Below are positions 37,701-46,244 of a DNA stretch of 64,000 nt, one piece after another. Source of the DNA: Caloramator proteoclasticus DSM 10124 (GTDB lineage: Bacteria > Bacillota > Clostridia > Clostridiales > Caloramatoraceae); the NCBI RefSeq assembly GCF_900129265.1, contig NZ_FQVG01000003.1, positions 35,931 to 99,930 on the forward strand, read 5' to 3'. The notes under the pieces were generated by a model. That model saw only the letters and a list, made by a program, of their open reading frames with translations, had not been told where the DNA came from and did not search any database. Position numbers and translations under genes: made by a program. Every line of letters begins with the position of its first letter. The stretch's first letter is position 1.

Positions 37701-37922
37701 TATTCCATCATTTATAAGTTCATTTATTGATTTACCTTTTACAAATGAAGCTGAAATTTCTATATAAGGTCCTTTAGCAAAGGATTTTTCATCATAAAGG
37801 GCTTTTTCAAATTGATCTGAATAAGTTTTATCGTTTATTTGAAAAATAGTTTTTAAATATCTAATATACTTATCAACTATTGTCTTAGAAGCACTAACTG
37901 GTAAAAATGACAATTTTCCCAT
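34686..37922 (-). CDS. DEAH-box helicase, N-terminal part of a frameshifted helicase/DUF1998 protein
   Basis: The 1078-residue frame is an SF2 helicase: Q-like PLYKHQEEAIL, Walker A VSTGTGSGKTESFL, Walker B LDEAHVYRGSTG, motif III TSATLG, FSDNRQAAAFF, then STTFEMGVDVG and NYAQRAGRAGRSKH (motif VI). Several Cys-rich zinc-ribbon pairs (CSYCH, CSRCGRLN, CPNCENT, CSKCKR) lie between the helicase lobes. The frame runs off after GFFW into twelve unrelated residues and a stop, while the next frame continues the family sequence. The ATG at 37922 abuts AAGGGGG; a TTG at 37913 has better spacing and may be the true start. It follows the alpha-CTD gene by 56 bases. Likely role: antiviral or DNA-repair helicase. 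Confidence 0.88.
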   Translation of the reverse strand: MGKLSFLPVSASKTIVDKYIRYLKTIFQINDKTYSDQFEKALYDEKSFAKGPYIEISASFVKGKSINELINDGILSRGFKKVNMPLTRPLYKHQEEAILKVINEKNIVVSTGTGSGKTESFLIPVLNYLLCQEEIGQLSSGVRALIIYPMNALANDQIERLRELLKDTNITYGCYTGQTKEKYEDALVEYQKLNDGKKPYKNELISREQMKKNPPNILITNYAMLEYLMVRPDDNVFFDGEYSDNWKFIILDEAHVYRGSTGIEVSMLLRRLKAKLKKDDIRYILTSATLGGEKDNIEVAEFASNLCDSNFDKDNIIRAKRIKIEVEDSYREINPNFYNEVVKLLNNGESDNKIIDFICNSIDIERNEKIEELLYDIVVHDKNYWAMRSFLDIPKTVSDIAQYMKWSEEDVQNFITVASKCEKNFERLLDARYHMFLRATDSVFITLKPSSKLFLTRKEKHFEGKEEYRVFEIATCSYCHSIYIIGKKDENDYLVQSNFANEEMEYVFLLSDSISNDDEEHSLENEGLEFEEYNLCSRCGRLNRIGAKKENCCEHDSKYYVKVFKIEIKNDSKRLTKCPNCENTNSTGVLRMFFTGQEAVTSVIGTALFEELPSYSIKQEIIEEEDDTGFGFNHTIVNITKTNLAKQFIAFSDNRQAAAFFSSYLDQTYRNILYKRLIIETLKDSNYSKRGKTFNIFIDELISNFEKYKIASNNVDLIKKEAWKAGLLELVDNNGNTSLNSLGLIGICLSGEFKENKRYNLSAKDVETICNVFALGMMTDCAIYYEANLNSFDKEYFTYNRIEWSYTLSDNDNKNFKRSFVPLKYNKRFDYLSKVLKKAGFDLLDDEVRHLLEGLWKLFSTFYLKSSDGGYKIDCEKILINRPSKWYICSKCKRITIHNAFNVCPSFKCDGELVEIDINEYLKNNHYYNIYNQLDIKELRVVEHTAQLSKEMAYEYQRKFKNKEIDVLSCSTTFEMGVDVGTLETVFMRNMPPSPSNYAQRAGRAGRSKHSCAYAITFCNKSSHDFTFFVTPEKMIKGTISPPKFKIENEKIAIRHLYASALGFFWKNILNISQMHLL

Positions 37923-37978
37923 CCCCCTTGTTTTGTATTAATTTTATAACTTTTGTATTTCAAATTTAGTTTTCCTCT

Positions 37979-40900
37979 TTATTTATTTTGTTTGTTATAT
38001 TTTAAATGATCTACTTTTATTCCTATTCTTCTCATTGCTGTTATAATTTCCAAAATTGCATTTTTATCTAAGTTTTTTATCATTAATAAGTCATTGTAAG
38101 TCATTTTTTCAATAGTGTTAGCAGTTTTAATATGTGCCGATTTAAGGATGTTATATGTATTCGTACTAAGTCCCAATTTTTCAATTGGAATTAAATCTAT
38201 ATCATCATTTTTAAAACTATTATATTTTGAAAAATTAACTATATCCTCTTTTAACATAGGTATAGAATCTGTAAAGTCTACTATAAAAACATAATCCTCA
38301 GGATAAAGGCTTGTATATCTTCTATACTTAACTGAACCTTTTAATCCTTTTTCCTCTTCTTTAACTATTATGTTCTTAAAATTATCCAGTAAAAATTCAA
38401 CATACTCATATCCATCATAAAATGTAAGATAGACAAACTTAATTTTATTTAAATCGTAAAAATTAACTTTAACATTATAATTAATTGGACTCTTATTTTG
38501 AAAATCTACCAAAAGTACTCCAGCGTAATTATTATCATCTATTTTCTTCAAATCATTTATTACATATCTACAGCTCAAATTTATTTCAAATAAACTATTT
38601 TCTCCTTTTTTTATCCCTTTTATTTCCAAACTTTTCCCTGATAAATCATATGGATTTATTATCTCTTCATAAAATCTATCAACATATAAATAGTTACTTA
38701 TACCAAATCCTGTGTCATCTTCCTCATCTTCATATATAGTTAATTCATATTTACCACTTAATAACTTTTGTTTTATCGAAAAAGTACCGTTTATAATTGG
38801 AAGTTTACTTGCAATTGGTTCTGATGTTTTAGTATAAACTATATCTACATAGTAATTTGCATTTCCTATTATTTTAAAATTTCCAATAAGCTCATTTTCA
38901 GTGAAATTACCCTTTAGTATATGATCCGCTACAACACTTTTGGTTATTACATTTAAAAACTCTATTCGATATCCATCAAATTCAATAAATATACTTCTTT
39001 TTATTTTTTCCCTTCCAAACCAAGATTTAAAAACTGATATATCGCATACAAAAACTCCATCTTTGGATTTTAAATAGCTTTTTGCCTGTTCAACTACTTT
39101 TTCCTCATTTCCTATATTTTCATCTAAGCTAAATTTCATTTTATCAAAAGGACCTTTTATGTATATTTTTGATGGAAATTCACTATGCCAAATATCCAAC
39201 ATTTTTTCAATATTCCATATATTATTGTCTAAGCTCCATTTTAAAACAGGAACTTTAAAAAACAATTTAATATTCTCATTATTAAATTCATATAAAAAAT
39301 CAATATAATCTTTATTAGAATTTATTTCAAAATTAAACGAATTGTCATCTCGATTTTTTTCGGTAGTTATATCATTAGAAATAATTTTTAAATTTTCATT
39401 AAATACAATTGTTGCTTTAGTTTTAAATATGTAAGGAGCATCTTCAAAACTATATTCAATTCCATTAATTAGTGCAAATCTCCAATATCTGTTTGTCCTA
39501 TCATTTGGAACATCAATAAACACCTCATATACTCCATCCTTTATACAACCATAATCTTTTAAATTTATAATATATCCAACCTCATTACTTCCATCATTCA
39601 AATCAACTTTTATTGCTATTTCATCAAACATCCTATTGTTTTTTCCGTTAATATTTATTATTGTTCCTTTTGCTCTATTTTCTTGAATTTTTATTAATAT
39701 AACAGGTGGAGATTTATATATGGGTAATATCTCATTATTATATTCTGCATAGCAATCTTTTAAAGAATTTCTATATAAAAGACCTTCTTCTATTTTTTTA
39801 TCTATAGATATAACTTTCCCATCAGGAAGTCTTACATAATCACCCAAACTAAAATTAAAACACGTTCTTAAAAGATTTCCTATAATTTCGTTATCTAATA
39901 TTGCTTCTGATATAGGTATTTCATCTTTTTTTGTAAATGAATACACATCTTCCCCTTTTGGTAGATTAGAATTAGTATTTAATAGATTTCCATCTTTATC
40001 AAAAAATCTAATACAATGAGATTTTAGTTTAAAACACCTAATACTTTTTTCATCGTTTAAAAGTTCTACTATAAATTCATCAAATATTTCTAATGGATTA
40101 ATATCTATAAACATTTCCTGTGTTTTATTTCCTGTTACTGCTTCATAAGTATATGTATCAACAATAATATTTTTATTAGACGTATTAATTTTCCATTTAA
40201 TTTCGCCTTCATTTTCAAATTTTATAAGTTGTGATGGAAGAATCAGTTTAAACTTAGTGTTTTTTAAATCACATTTTAAATAAGGTGATGAAAAACTTTT
40301 CTTCTTTGAAAATGATAAATTGTATTGGTTTCTTTTAATCTTAAAATCTTCACTATTCTCTTGCCATTTGTTGAAAAGTATAGACATTCTACTGACTGGA
40401 TTAATTGGTGTAACCTGATCATAAAAACACTTATCTATTAGTTTAAGTAGTCTTCTTATTCTAATTTTTCCTCCACGTTTATTAGCTATTATTGCATTAG
40501 CTGTTTGTTTTACTAGAAGATATGTTCTTCCTGTGTTATCGTTTCTTTGAATAATTTCTATAAGATTATTCATCATCTCTTTATTATTACGGCTAAGATC
40601 CCTTTCTAAATCAATATCATAATATTTGAACAAAAAATTAAACATATCATTTGCATAATAATCAGATACAAATCCATGCATTAAGATATTTTTTACTTTT
40701 TCATTTTCATCAATTATAACCTTATTATACCTTTTTAATGTATTTATAAATGAATCTCCTATCCATCCTTGAAAATTTATTGTCAACTTATCAACAGAAA
40801 GTATCTTCGCGACATGAGGCCAAAAGCTTCCATCATAATACTTAATACCTATATATACAAGTGCTGTTGCAAAGAGAGGATCAATAATTGAGTGTGATGC

Positions 40901-41113
40901 TGAATTTTCTATTATTTTACATTTATTTCTAAAGTCTTCAATTAGAATCTCATATTCACTATCGTTTATTATTATATCTCCAATAAGTTTTTTAATTTTA
41001 AACTCCTTTAAAATGCGTTTTTCAAGTTTTTCTCTAATAATATTTTGATTATTATTTTTTTCATTATCTATTATCGAGCTATTAAAATTACCTATAGAAT
41101 TATCAAACTTCAC
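37979..41113 (-). CDS. Large unknown protein with C-terminal RNA-polymerase alpha-CTD-like domain
   Basis: The 1044-residue protein is unrecognised over most of its length. Residues 1-280 look mostly helical, with DPLFATALVYIGIKYYDGSF and RGGKIRIRRLLKLIDKCF. Residues about 290-960 are beta-rich with many short aromatic/hydrophobic strands, like stacked Ig-type or jelly-roll modules. The last 65 residues (IEKLGLSTNTYNILKSAHI, then TIEKMTYNDLLMIKNLDK) have the helix-hairpin-helix pattern of the RNA polymerase alpha-subunit C-terminal domain, a DNA- and protein-binding fold. The GTG at 41113 follows AAGGAGA at 8 bases. It precedes the helicase/DUF1998 gene, an arrangement that recalls two-gene defence systems such as Druantia type III. 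Homology to DruH is not established. Confidence 0.75.
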   Translation of the reverse strand: MKFDNSIGNFNSSIIDNEKNNNQNIIREKLEKRILKEFKIKKLIGDIIINDSEYEILIEDFRNKCKIIENSASHSIIDPLFATALVYIGIKYYDGSFWPHVAKILSVDKLTINFQGWIGDSFINTLKRYNKVIIDENEKVKNILMHGFVSDYYANDMFNFLFKYYDIDLERDLSRNNKEMMNNLIEIIQRNDNTGRTYLLVKQTANAIIANKRGGKIRIRRLLKLIDKCFYDQVTPINPVSRMSILFNKWQENSEDFKIKRNQYNLSFSKKKSFSSPYLKCDLKNTKFKLILPSQLIKFENEGEIKWKINTSNKNIIVDTYTYEAVTGNKTQEMFIDINPLEIFDEFIVELLNDEKSIRCFKLKSHCIRFFDKDGNLLNTNSNLPKGEDVYSFTKKDEIPISEAILDNEIIGNLLRTCFNFSLGDYVRLPDGKVISIDKKIEEGLLYRNSLKDCYAEYNNEILPIYKSPPVILIKIQENRAKGTIININGKNNRMFDEIAIKVDLNDGSNEVGYIINLKDYGCIKDGVYEVFIDVPNDRTNRYWRFALINGIEYSFEDAPYIFKTKATIVFNENLKIISNDITTEKNRDDNSFNFEINSNKDYIDFLYEFNNENIKLFFKVPVLKWSLDNNIWNIEKMLDIWHSEFPSKIYIKGPFDKMKFSLDENIGNEEKVVEQAKSYLKSKDGVFVCDISVFKSWFGREKIKRSIFIEFDGYRIEFLNVITKSVVADHILKGNFTENELIGNFKIIGNANYYVDIVYTKTSEPIASKLPIINGTFSIKQKLLSGKYELTIYEDEEDDTGFGISNYLYVDRFYEEIINPYDLSGKSLEIKGIKKGENSLFEINLSCRYVINDLKKIDDNNYAGVLLVDFQNKSPINYNVKVNFYDLNKIKFVYLTFYDGYEYVEFLLDNFKNIIVKEEEKGLKGSVKYRRYTSLYPEDYVFIVDFTDSIPMLKEDIVNFSKYNSFKNDDIDLIPIEKLGLSTNTYNILKSAHIKTANTIEKMTYNDLLMIKNLDKNAILEIITAMRRIGIKVDHLKYNKQNK

Positions 41114-41657
41114 TTTAACATCTCCTTAAATTTATTTCTTTCATTTATTTAATATTTCTACATTAAAATTTATATTCCTTCAAATTTTCCAAAAAATCAA
41201 AATTAGACAGGTATTCTAATTAAAAACCTGTCACAACTATTAGCAATGGGCATTTATATTAAAATACACATAAGGTAACATAAACTTGGATTCTGCAAGT
41301 GATACCGAATCCAAGTTCAAATTATTTTAACTTTATTCATTGTTATTATAATTCTTATTATTGTATTGGGTGGATCCACCTCTATATTTAATGAATAATA
41401 ATAACTTAGTAAATGAAAAAAGGACGTTAATATTAGATTTTCGTCCTTTTCTAATTTATTTTTATTTATAAAAACACTATTTCTAATAATTATCTTTATT
41501 TATATTTTCCCAAAATATCATATACAATTTAATTGTTTTGTTTTTAAAAAAGTTTTTTAAAATATACTTTAAAACAATATTTAAAAATAAATCCCTAAAC
41601 TTTTTTAAAGATAATTCTTTAAAAATTGCTTTATTATTTAGATACTTTTTAATTCTT
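41114..41657. other. Gene-free region rich in hairpins
   Basis: 544 bases without a credible gene. Three inverted repeats stand out: GACAGGT/ACCTGTC (about 41214-41239), an 11-bp pair AACTTGGATTC/GAATCCAAGTT (about 41284-41317) and the terminator at 41418-41450. The perfect palindrome GGTGGATCCACC lies near 41371-41382. The rest is AT-rich and featureless. It separates two minus-strand defence-type transcription units. Confidence 0.65.
41418..41450. terminator. Terminator downstream of the methyltransferase gene
   Basis: AAAAGGACG, a 15-base loop and CGTCCTTTT; T-rich sequence follows in both directions. On the minus strand it ends the helicase-methyltransferase unit, about 210 bases after the stop codon. 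Confidence 0.75.
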
Positions 41658-42245
41658 CTATATCTTTTTTAATATTACACTAAACCACTTTTCACTCTCT
41701 CTACCTTGTCTTACATCTGTTGTAATTAATGTTTCACTTAAAATAAAATATCTATGTCTTTCTATTAGCTCTCTAAATGACTTCTCTTCATAAAAATTAA
41801 AAAACCTACCATTTCTAAATTCCTCTTTATCTCCATACTTAAAGGATGCAAATAAAATACCATTTGGTTTTAAAGCCCTTGAGATTTTGTATAATATATC
41901 GTCTATCTCTTTCCTTGATACGTGTAGTAAAGAAGCACAAGCCCAAATAGCATCAAACTCATTTTCATAATCCAATTCGTTAAAAGTTTTATGTACTGTT
42001 TTTCTACCTGTTAACTCACTTGATAATCTAACCATTTCTATTGACGCGTCTAATGCAACTACATCATAACCATTATCCAAAAAATGCTTTGCATCTCTCC
42101 CAGAGCCGCATCCTAAATCAAGTATCTTGGCTCCTTTTTCTAAATATTTTAGAAAAAAATCATATAGCTTCTGCATATCCACATCCTTGGTATTAATATA
42201 AAAATCTAATGCATTTTTATTGTAATATTCTATTGTTTCATTCAT
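41658..42245 (-). CDS. Class I SAM-dependent methyltransferase
   Basis: The 195-residue protein has a standard Rossmann methyltransferase fold: motif I KILDLGCGSGRDAKHFL, the acidic end of strand 2 in VVALDAS, and DAIWACASLLHVSRKEID as motif IV/post. There is no DNA-methylase (N/D)PPY motif, so a small-molecule, protein or RNA target is more likely than DNA. The ATG follows AAGGAGAG and overlaps the end of the PLD-helicase gene by 8 bases, so the two are co-translated. The substrate is unknown. Confidence 0.9.
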   Translation of the reverse strand: MNETIEYYNKNALDFYINTKDVDMQKLYDFFLKYLEKGAKILDLGCGSGRDAKHFLDNGYDVVALDASIEMVRLSSELTGRKTVHKTFNELDYENEFDAIWACASLLHVSRKEIDDILYKISRALKPNGILFASFKYGDKEEFRNGRFFNFYEEKSFRELIERHRYFILSETLITTDVRQGRESEKWFSVILKKI

Positions 42246-44760
42246 TTTTAAATCTCTCCTTATAATATCTAATTGTTCTATAATCTACTGCATCCTTAAA
42301 ATGTTTAATAAATGCTTTATTATCTAAATAAACATTTAAGTCATCAACCAAGCAAAAGTATTCTCCATCCCTATAGAAAAATTCTGGATTTGTTTTTGCT
42401 AAAAATTTTTCTGGATTTTCTCTTGAAAGCTTTAAATACTCCTTCTTCCCCCAACTTTTATAATTTGCTGTACCTTTATCCTTAAGCATATCAACAGCAT
42501 TTGAGGGATTAGAATAAAAATCTTTAAAACTTTTATATATATCCTCATCAGACAGTTTTAATTTTATATTGCCATTATTATAAAAAGCAAGAAGTACTGG
42601 CATTTTATAACTTTTTGACATTGATGTTTTTTCTATAAAATTTATAAATTTATGTGCAAGTGTACCATAAATTTTTTCTTCATCTTCATCAAGTTCATTA
42701 TTTTTATGTAGAAACTCAATATAATCATTTAGTATATTTATTTTAGAAGCTTTTTTCATATTAGAATATATTGCATCATCAATGTATTTATAAAAATCGT
42801 GTCTCAATGGCTTATACCCTAAAAATTCCTTTATTCTCAAGTATTCATTAAGAATTATCTCTTCGATACCCATCAAATCATTAGCCTGCTTTTTAAAAAT
42901 ATCTATTATTCTAAAATCAAAATCTACAATACATCCATCTGGAAAATCTTCTTCCTTAACAACATATTTACTTTTTCTTATTCTTTCTATGTCATAGTCT
43001 GAACCACTTAAGAAAAATGGAATTAAATTTGCCTTTTTATAGTTTCCTATAAAATCTAAAACAGTTAAATAATTTTTATTCTTTGATTTTCTTAAACCTC
43101 TCCCCAATTGCTGTAAAAACACAGTCGGAGACTCTGTAGGTCTTAGAAACATTACCATATCAATATCAGGTATGTCTACTCCTTCATTAAACATATCAAC
43201 AACAAAAATAACCTTTATTTCTCCTTCTTTTAATTTTTCTATTGCCTTATCTCTTTCCAACGAAAAGTCTCCCTTTTCACCACTATACACAGCACAGGAC
43301 TTTATTTTATTTTCATTAAAGTATTCTGCCATATATTCAGCGTGTCTTTTTGAGGAACAGAAGGCTATTGTCCTCTGTTTATCAAATTTTAAGTAGTTTT
43401 TTAATATCAAATCAGCCCTTTTATTTAACATTAAAACTTCTTCTAACTTTTCTTCGTTATATTTTCCATTTATAACTGGAATATTTGAAAAGTCTGTTTC
43501 ATCATATATGCCATAATAATGAAAAGGAACAAGATACCCTTTGTTTATTGCATCCTTTAACCTTAATTCATAAACAACATTATAGTCACATAGTTCAAAT
43601 ATATCCTTATTATCCAGTCTCTCTGGTGTTGCTGTAAGACCTAATAAGAATTTAGGTTCAAAATATTTAATTATATTCATATACCTTGAAGATACAGCGT
43701 GATGAAATTCATCTATTACAATATAATCAAAGAAATTTTTATCAAAATACTCATCACTTAAATATTCTTCTTTACCAAGTGTTTGAACAGATGCAAATAA
43801 TATCTCGCAATCTAAATCCTTAACTTCAGCATTAAAAAATCCTATTTTATCCTTCGTCCTAACATTTTTAAAGGACTCAGCGGCTTGTTTCAATATTTCT
43901 TCTCTATGTGCAACAAATAATACCCTTTTAAATTCTAAAGAATCAAAAGCAGCTAAATATGTTTTTCCTATACCCGTTGCAGCTACAACAAGTCCCTTGT
44001 TAAATCCCTCTAATCTACTTCTTTTTAGTTCATACAAAGCTTCTATCTGTACACCTTTAGGTCTAAAAAGATTAATTACATTTTTGTCCTTTTTATTTTC
44101 ATCAAAAATGAGCTTTGGCTTTTTCCATTCTATACTATATTTTTTTAATAAGTCATCATCCACCCTCAAAGAATTCTCTTCAAATATTCTAAAAAATTCA
44201 CTTTTAAATTCTTGAAAATCCTCTGGATTTGTTGTTTTTTCTATCCTATAATTCCATTCTACACCCATTGTTAATGCTGATTCTGACAAGTTAGATGAAC
44301 CTATAAATATATCTCCCCCATTATTATAATCAAAAATATATGCCTTAGGATGAAACGATATATTTTCTTCCTTATAAAATCTTATATCAGCATAGTCCCC
44401 TAACCTGTCTTTTAAAAGATATATTGCTGATGGTTGTGTTATATTTAAATATCTACCTGTTATTATTCTAATTTTTGCTCCTCTATTTTTCGCAAAAATT
44501 AAATCATCTAAAATAAGTCTAACCCCTGATTCCATTAAGAATGATACAATAATATTTATTTCATTGGCTCTACCAAATGCTTTTTTAAGTTCTGTTAAAA
44601 AAACATCACTACAACCTGTAAAACATTTTTTTAAATCTATTCCCTGATTTAATTGAAGCCTTTTATACAATTCTTCAATTTTTCTATATACATCCCCTAT
44701 ATCTTTATATTCTATATCCTTCAATCCTCTGTTTAGTAATTCTAACTTTTCAACACCCAT
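42238..44760 (-). CDS. PLD-nuclease/SF2 helicase fusion protein
   Basis: The 840-residue protein joins an N-terminal phospholipase D-type nuclease domain (about 40-205; HPKAYIF and GSSNLSESAL provide the HxK and later residues) to an SF2 helicase (about 225-600). Helicase motifs are VVAATGIGKTYLAA, VIDEFHHAVSS (DEFH), LGLTATPERLD, DMFNEGVDIPDID and QQLGRGLRKSKNKN. The C-terminal 230 residues resemble the DUF3427-type tail of such helicases. Proteins of this layout are common in defence islands and may cut and unwind foreign DNA. The ATG at 44760 has only a weak ribosome site (AAAGG). It is followed by the overlapping methyltransferase. Confidence 0.9.
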   Translation of the reverse strand: MGVEKLELLNRGLKDIEYKDIGDVYRKIEELYKRLQLNQGIDLKKCFTGCSDVFLTELKKAFGRANEINIIVSFLMESGVRLILDDLIFAKNRGAKIRIITGRYLNITQPSAIYLLKDRLGDYADIRFYKEENISFHPKAYIFDYNNGGDIFIGSSNLSESALTMGVEWNYRIEKTTNPEDFQEFKSEFFRIFEENSLRVDDDLLKKYSIEWKKPKLIFDENKKDKNVINLFRPKGVQIEALYELKRSRLEGFNKGLVVAATGIGKTYLAAFDSLEFKRVLFVAHREEILKQAAESFKNVRTKDKIGFFNAEVKDLDCEILFASVQTLGKEEYLSDEYFDKNFFDYIVIDEFHHAVSSRYMNIIKYFEPKFLLGLTATPERLDNKDIFELCDYNVVYELRLKDAINKGYLVPFHYYGIYDETDFSNIPVINGKYNEEKLEEVLMLNKRADLILKNYLKFDKQRTIAFCSSKRHAEYMAEYFNENKIKSCAVYSGEKGDFSLERDKAIEKLKEGEIKVIFVVDMFNEGVDIPDIDMVMFLRPTESPTVFLQQLGRGLRKSKNKNYLTVLDFIGNYKKANLIPFFLSGSDYDIERIRKSKYVVKEEDFPDGCIVDFDFRIIDIFKKQANDLMGIEEIILNEYLRIKEFLGYKPLRHDFYKYIDDAIYSNMKKASKINILNDYIEFLHKNNELDEDEEKIYGTLAHKFINFIEKTSMSKSYKMPVLLAFYNNGNIKLKLSDEDIYKSFKDFYSNPSNAVDMLKDKGTANYKSWGKKEYLKLSRENPEKFLAKTNPEFFYRDGEYFCLVDDLNVYLDNKAFIKHFKDAVDYRTIRYYKERFKNE

Positions 44761-44856
44761 AATTATCTGCCTTTCTTTTGTTTTATAATTATATTTTCTT
44801 CTTTTTTATAGAAAATCCTTTATAAAAAATTATATTTTATCATAATAAATGTTTCA

Positions 44857-44876
44857 AGGCAGCCTTGCGGCTGCCT
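44857..44876 (-). terminator. Terminator of the glycerate operon
   Basis: AGGCAGCC, loop TTGC, GGCTGCCT: an 8-bp GC-rich stem 5 bases after the permease stop. The T-run on the minus strand is short (TTGAAACATTTATTA). Confidence 0.7.
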
Positions 44877-44881
44877 ATCCA

Positions 44882-46225
44882 TTACAACAATATTAATGAT
44901 GCAATATAAACTGATATTATTGTTACTATACCCATAAGTAGAGTTGCAACTGTTTGTGTCTTGTAGGCTGTTTTTACATCCATTCCACCAAATTGAGATA
45001 CAACCCAGAAGTAGCTGTCATTTGCGTGGCTTACAGTCATTGCACCTGCTCCTATTGCCATAACCACAAGAACTCTTGCAACTTCAGAAGTAAATCCGAG
45101 TGTTGGAAGTAGTGGGAGCATAAGTGCTGATGTTGTTAAAAGTGAAACTGTTGATGAACCTTGTGCTGTCTTTATTGCCGCTGCAATTATAAATGGAAGG
45201 ATTATACCTATGTTTAGGCCTGCTAATGTTTGTCCTAAATATTCGCCTACCTTTATCTCTTTTATAACATTTCCAAGTGAACCACCTGCAGCTGTTATTA
45301 TTAAAATCATTGCTGAATCCTTCATAGCCTCCTGTATCCATTTGTTCTTTGTTTCCTTATCTACATTTGGTATCAACAAGAAGGCAAAGAACATACCAAA
45401 TAATAGTGCATTAACAGGAGTTCCAAGGAAAACAAATAGTTTAAATATAAGTCCTTTGCCAAATGGATCTCCTGGAAACTTTGCGATTGAACCTAATGCC
45501 ATTAAAATTATTGGAACAACTATTGGTGCGAAGGATTTCCAAGCACTTGGGAGCTTGCCATAGTTTTTCATAACCTCTTCATAGCTAACATCATCTGTAA
45601 TATTTGAACTATATTTTGATGCAACCTTATTAGCATACACATTACCTACAATTAATGCAGGAATAGAAAGAATAAGACCAAAAACAATAACAAGAAGAAT
45701 ATTAGTTAGCTCTAAATTTGAAGCTGCTGCAATTGGTCCTGGTGTTGGTGGAACTAAAACGTGTGTTGCATATAAACCTGTGGAAAGTGCAATTGACATA
45801 GCAACTAAAGAGGTCTTTGTCTTTTTAGCAAGTGCCTTATTAAGTGGGGTTAAAATTACAAAACCACTATCACAGAATACAGGAATTGAAACAATATAAC
45901 CTATAATGCTCATTGCTAAAGTTGGCCTCTTTTCTCCAACAAGCTTTATAACTGTCTCTGCCATTTTAATTGCCGCACCTGATTTTTCAAGTATTGTTCC
46001 AATTATTACACCAGCTATAATCACTATACCTATATTTGTTAAGGTATTTCCAAACCCCTGTGTAATTATTGTTGTGATTTTATCGTAGGGTAGTTTTGCA
46101 GCAAAGGCAAGTAAATAAGAAGCAAATATAAGAGCTAAAAATGGATTTAGTTTAAACTTTGAAGTTGTAACTACTATAAAAACAATGGCAAGTAAAAGAA
46201 CAAATACTAAATATGGACCTGACAT
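44882..46225 (-). CDS. GntP-family permease (gluconate/glycerate-type H+ symporter)
   Basis: The 447-residue protein has about 12-13 hydrophobic segments and GntP-family blocks: FGNTLTNIGIVIIAGVIIG, SIPVFCDSGFVILTPL, THVLVPPTPGPIAAA and AAAIKTAQGSSTVSLL. The family imports gluconate and other sugar acids by proton symport. The glycerate kinase directly upstream suggests D-glycerate or a related sugar acid. The ATG follows AGGAGGGG. It is the last gene of the unit. Confidence 0.93.
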   Translation of the reverse strand: MSGPYLVFVLLLAIVFIVVTTSKFKLNPFLALIFASYLLAFAAKLPYDKITTIITQGFGNTLTNIGIVIIAGVIIGTILEKSGAAIKMAETVIKLVGEKRPTLAMSIIGYIVSIPVFCDSGFVILTPLNKALAKKTKTSLVAMSIALSTGLYATHVLVPPTPGPIAAASNLELTNILLVIVFGLILSIPALIVGNVYANKVASKYSSNITDDVSYEEVMKNYGKLPSAWKSFAPIVVPIILMALGSIAKFPGDPFGKGLIFKLFVFLGTPVNALLFGMFFAFLLIPNVDKETKNKWIQEAMKDSAMILIITAAGGSLGNVIKEIKVGEYLGQTLAGLNIGIILPFIIAAAIKTAQGSSTVSLLTTSALMLPLLPTLGFTSEVARVLVVMAIGAGAMTVSHANDSYFWVVSQFGGMDVKTAYKTQTVATLLMGIVTIISVYIASLILL

Positions 46226-46244
46226 AAATCCCCCTCCTTATATT

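Noticed and set aside
33247..37922. Helicase and DUF1998 frames as naturally separate DISARM drmA and drmB genes
   Set aside because: The second frame has only a TTG without a ribosome site, overlaps the first by 43 bases, and its first residues continue the helicase sequence across a five-A run, so a frameshift is more likely.
41658..44760. Helicase plus methyltransferase as a type I or type III restriction-modification system
   Set aside because: The methyltransferase lacks (N/D)PPY and target-recognition regions, and no specificity subunit is present.
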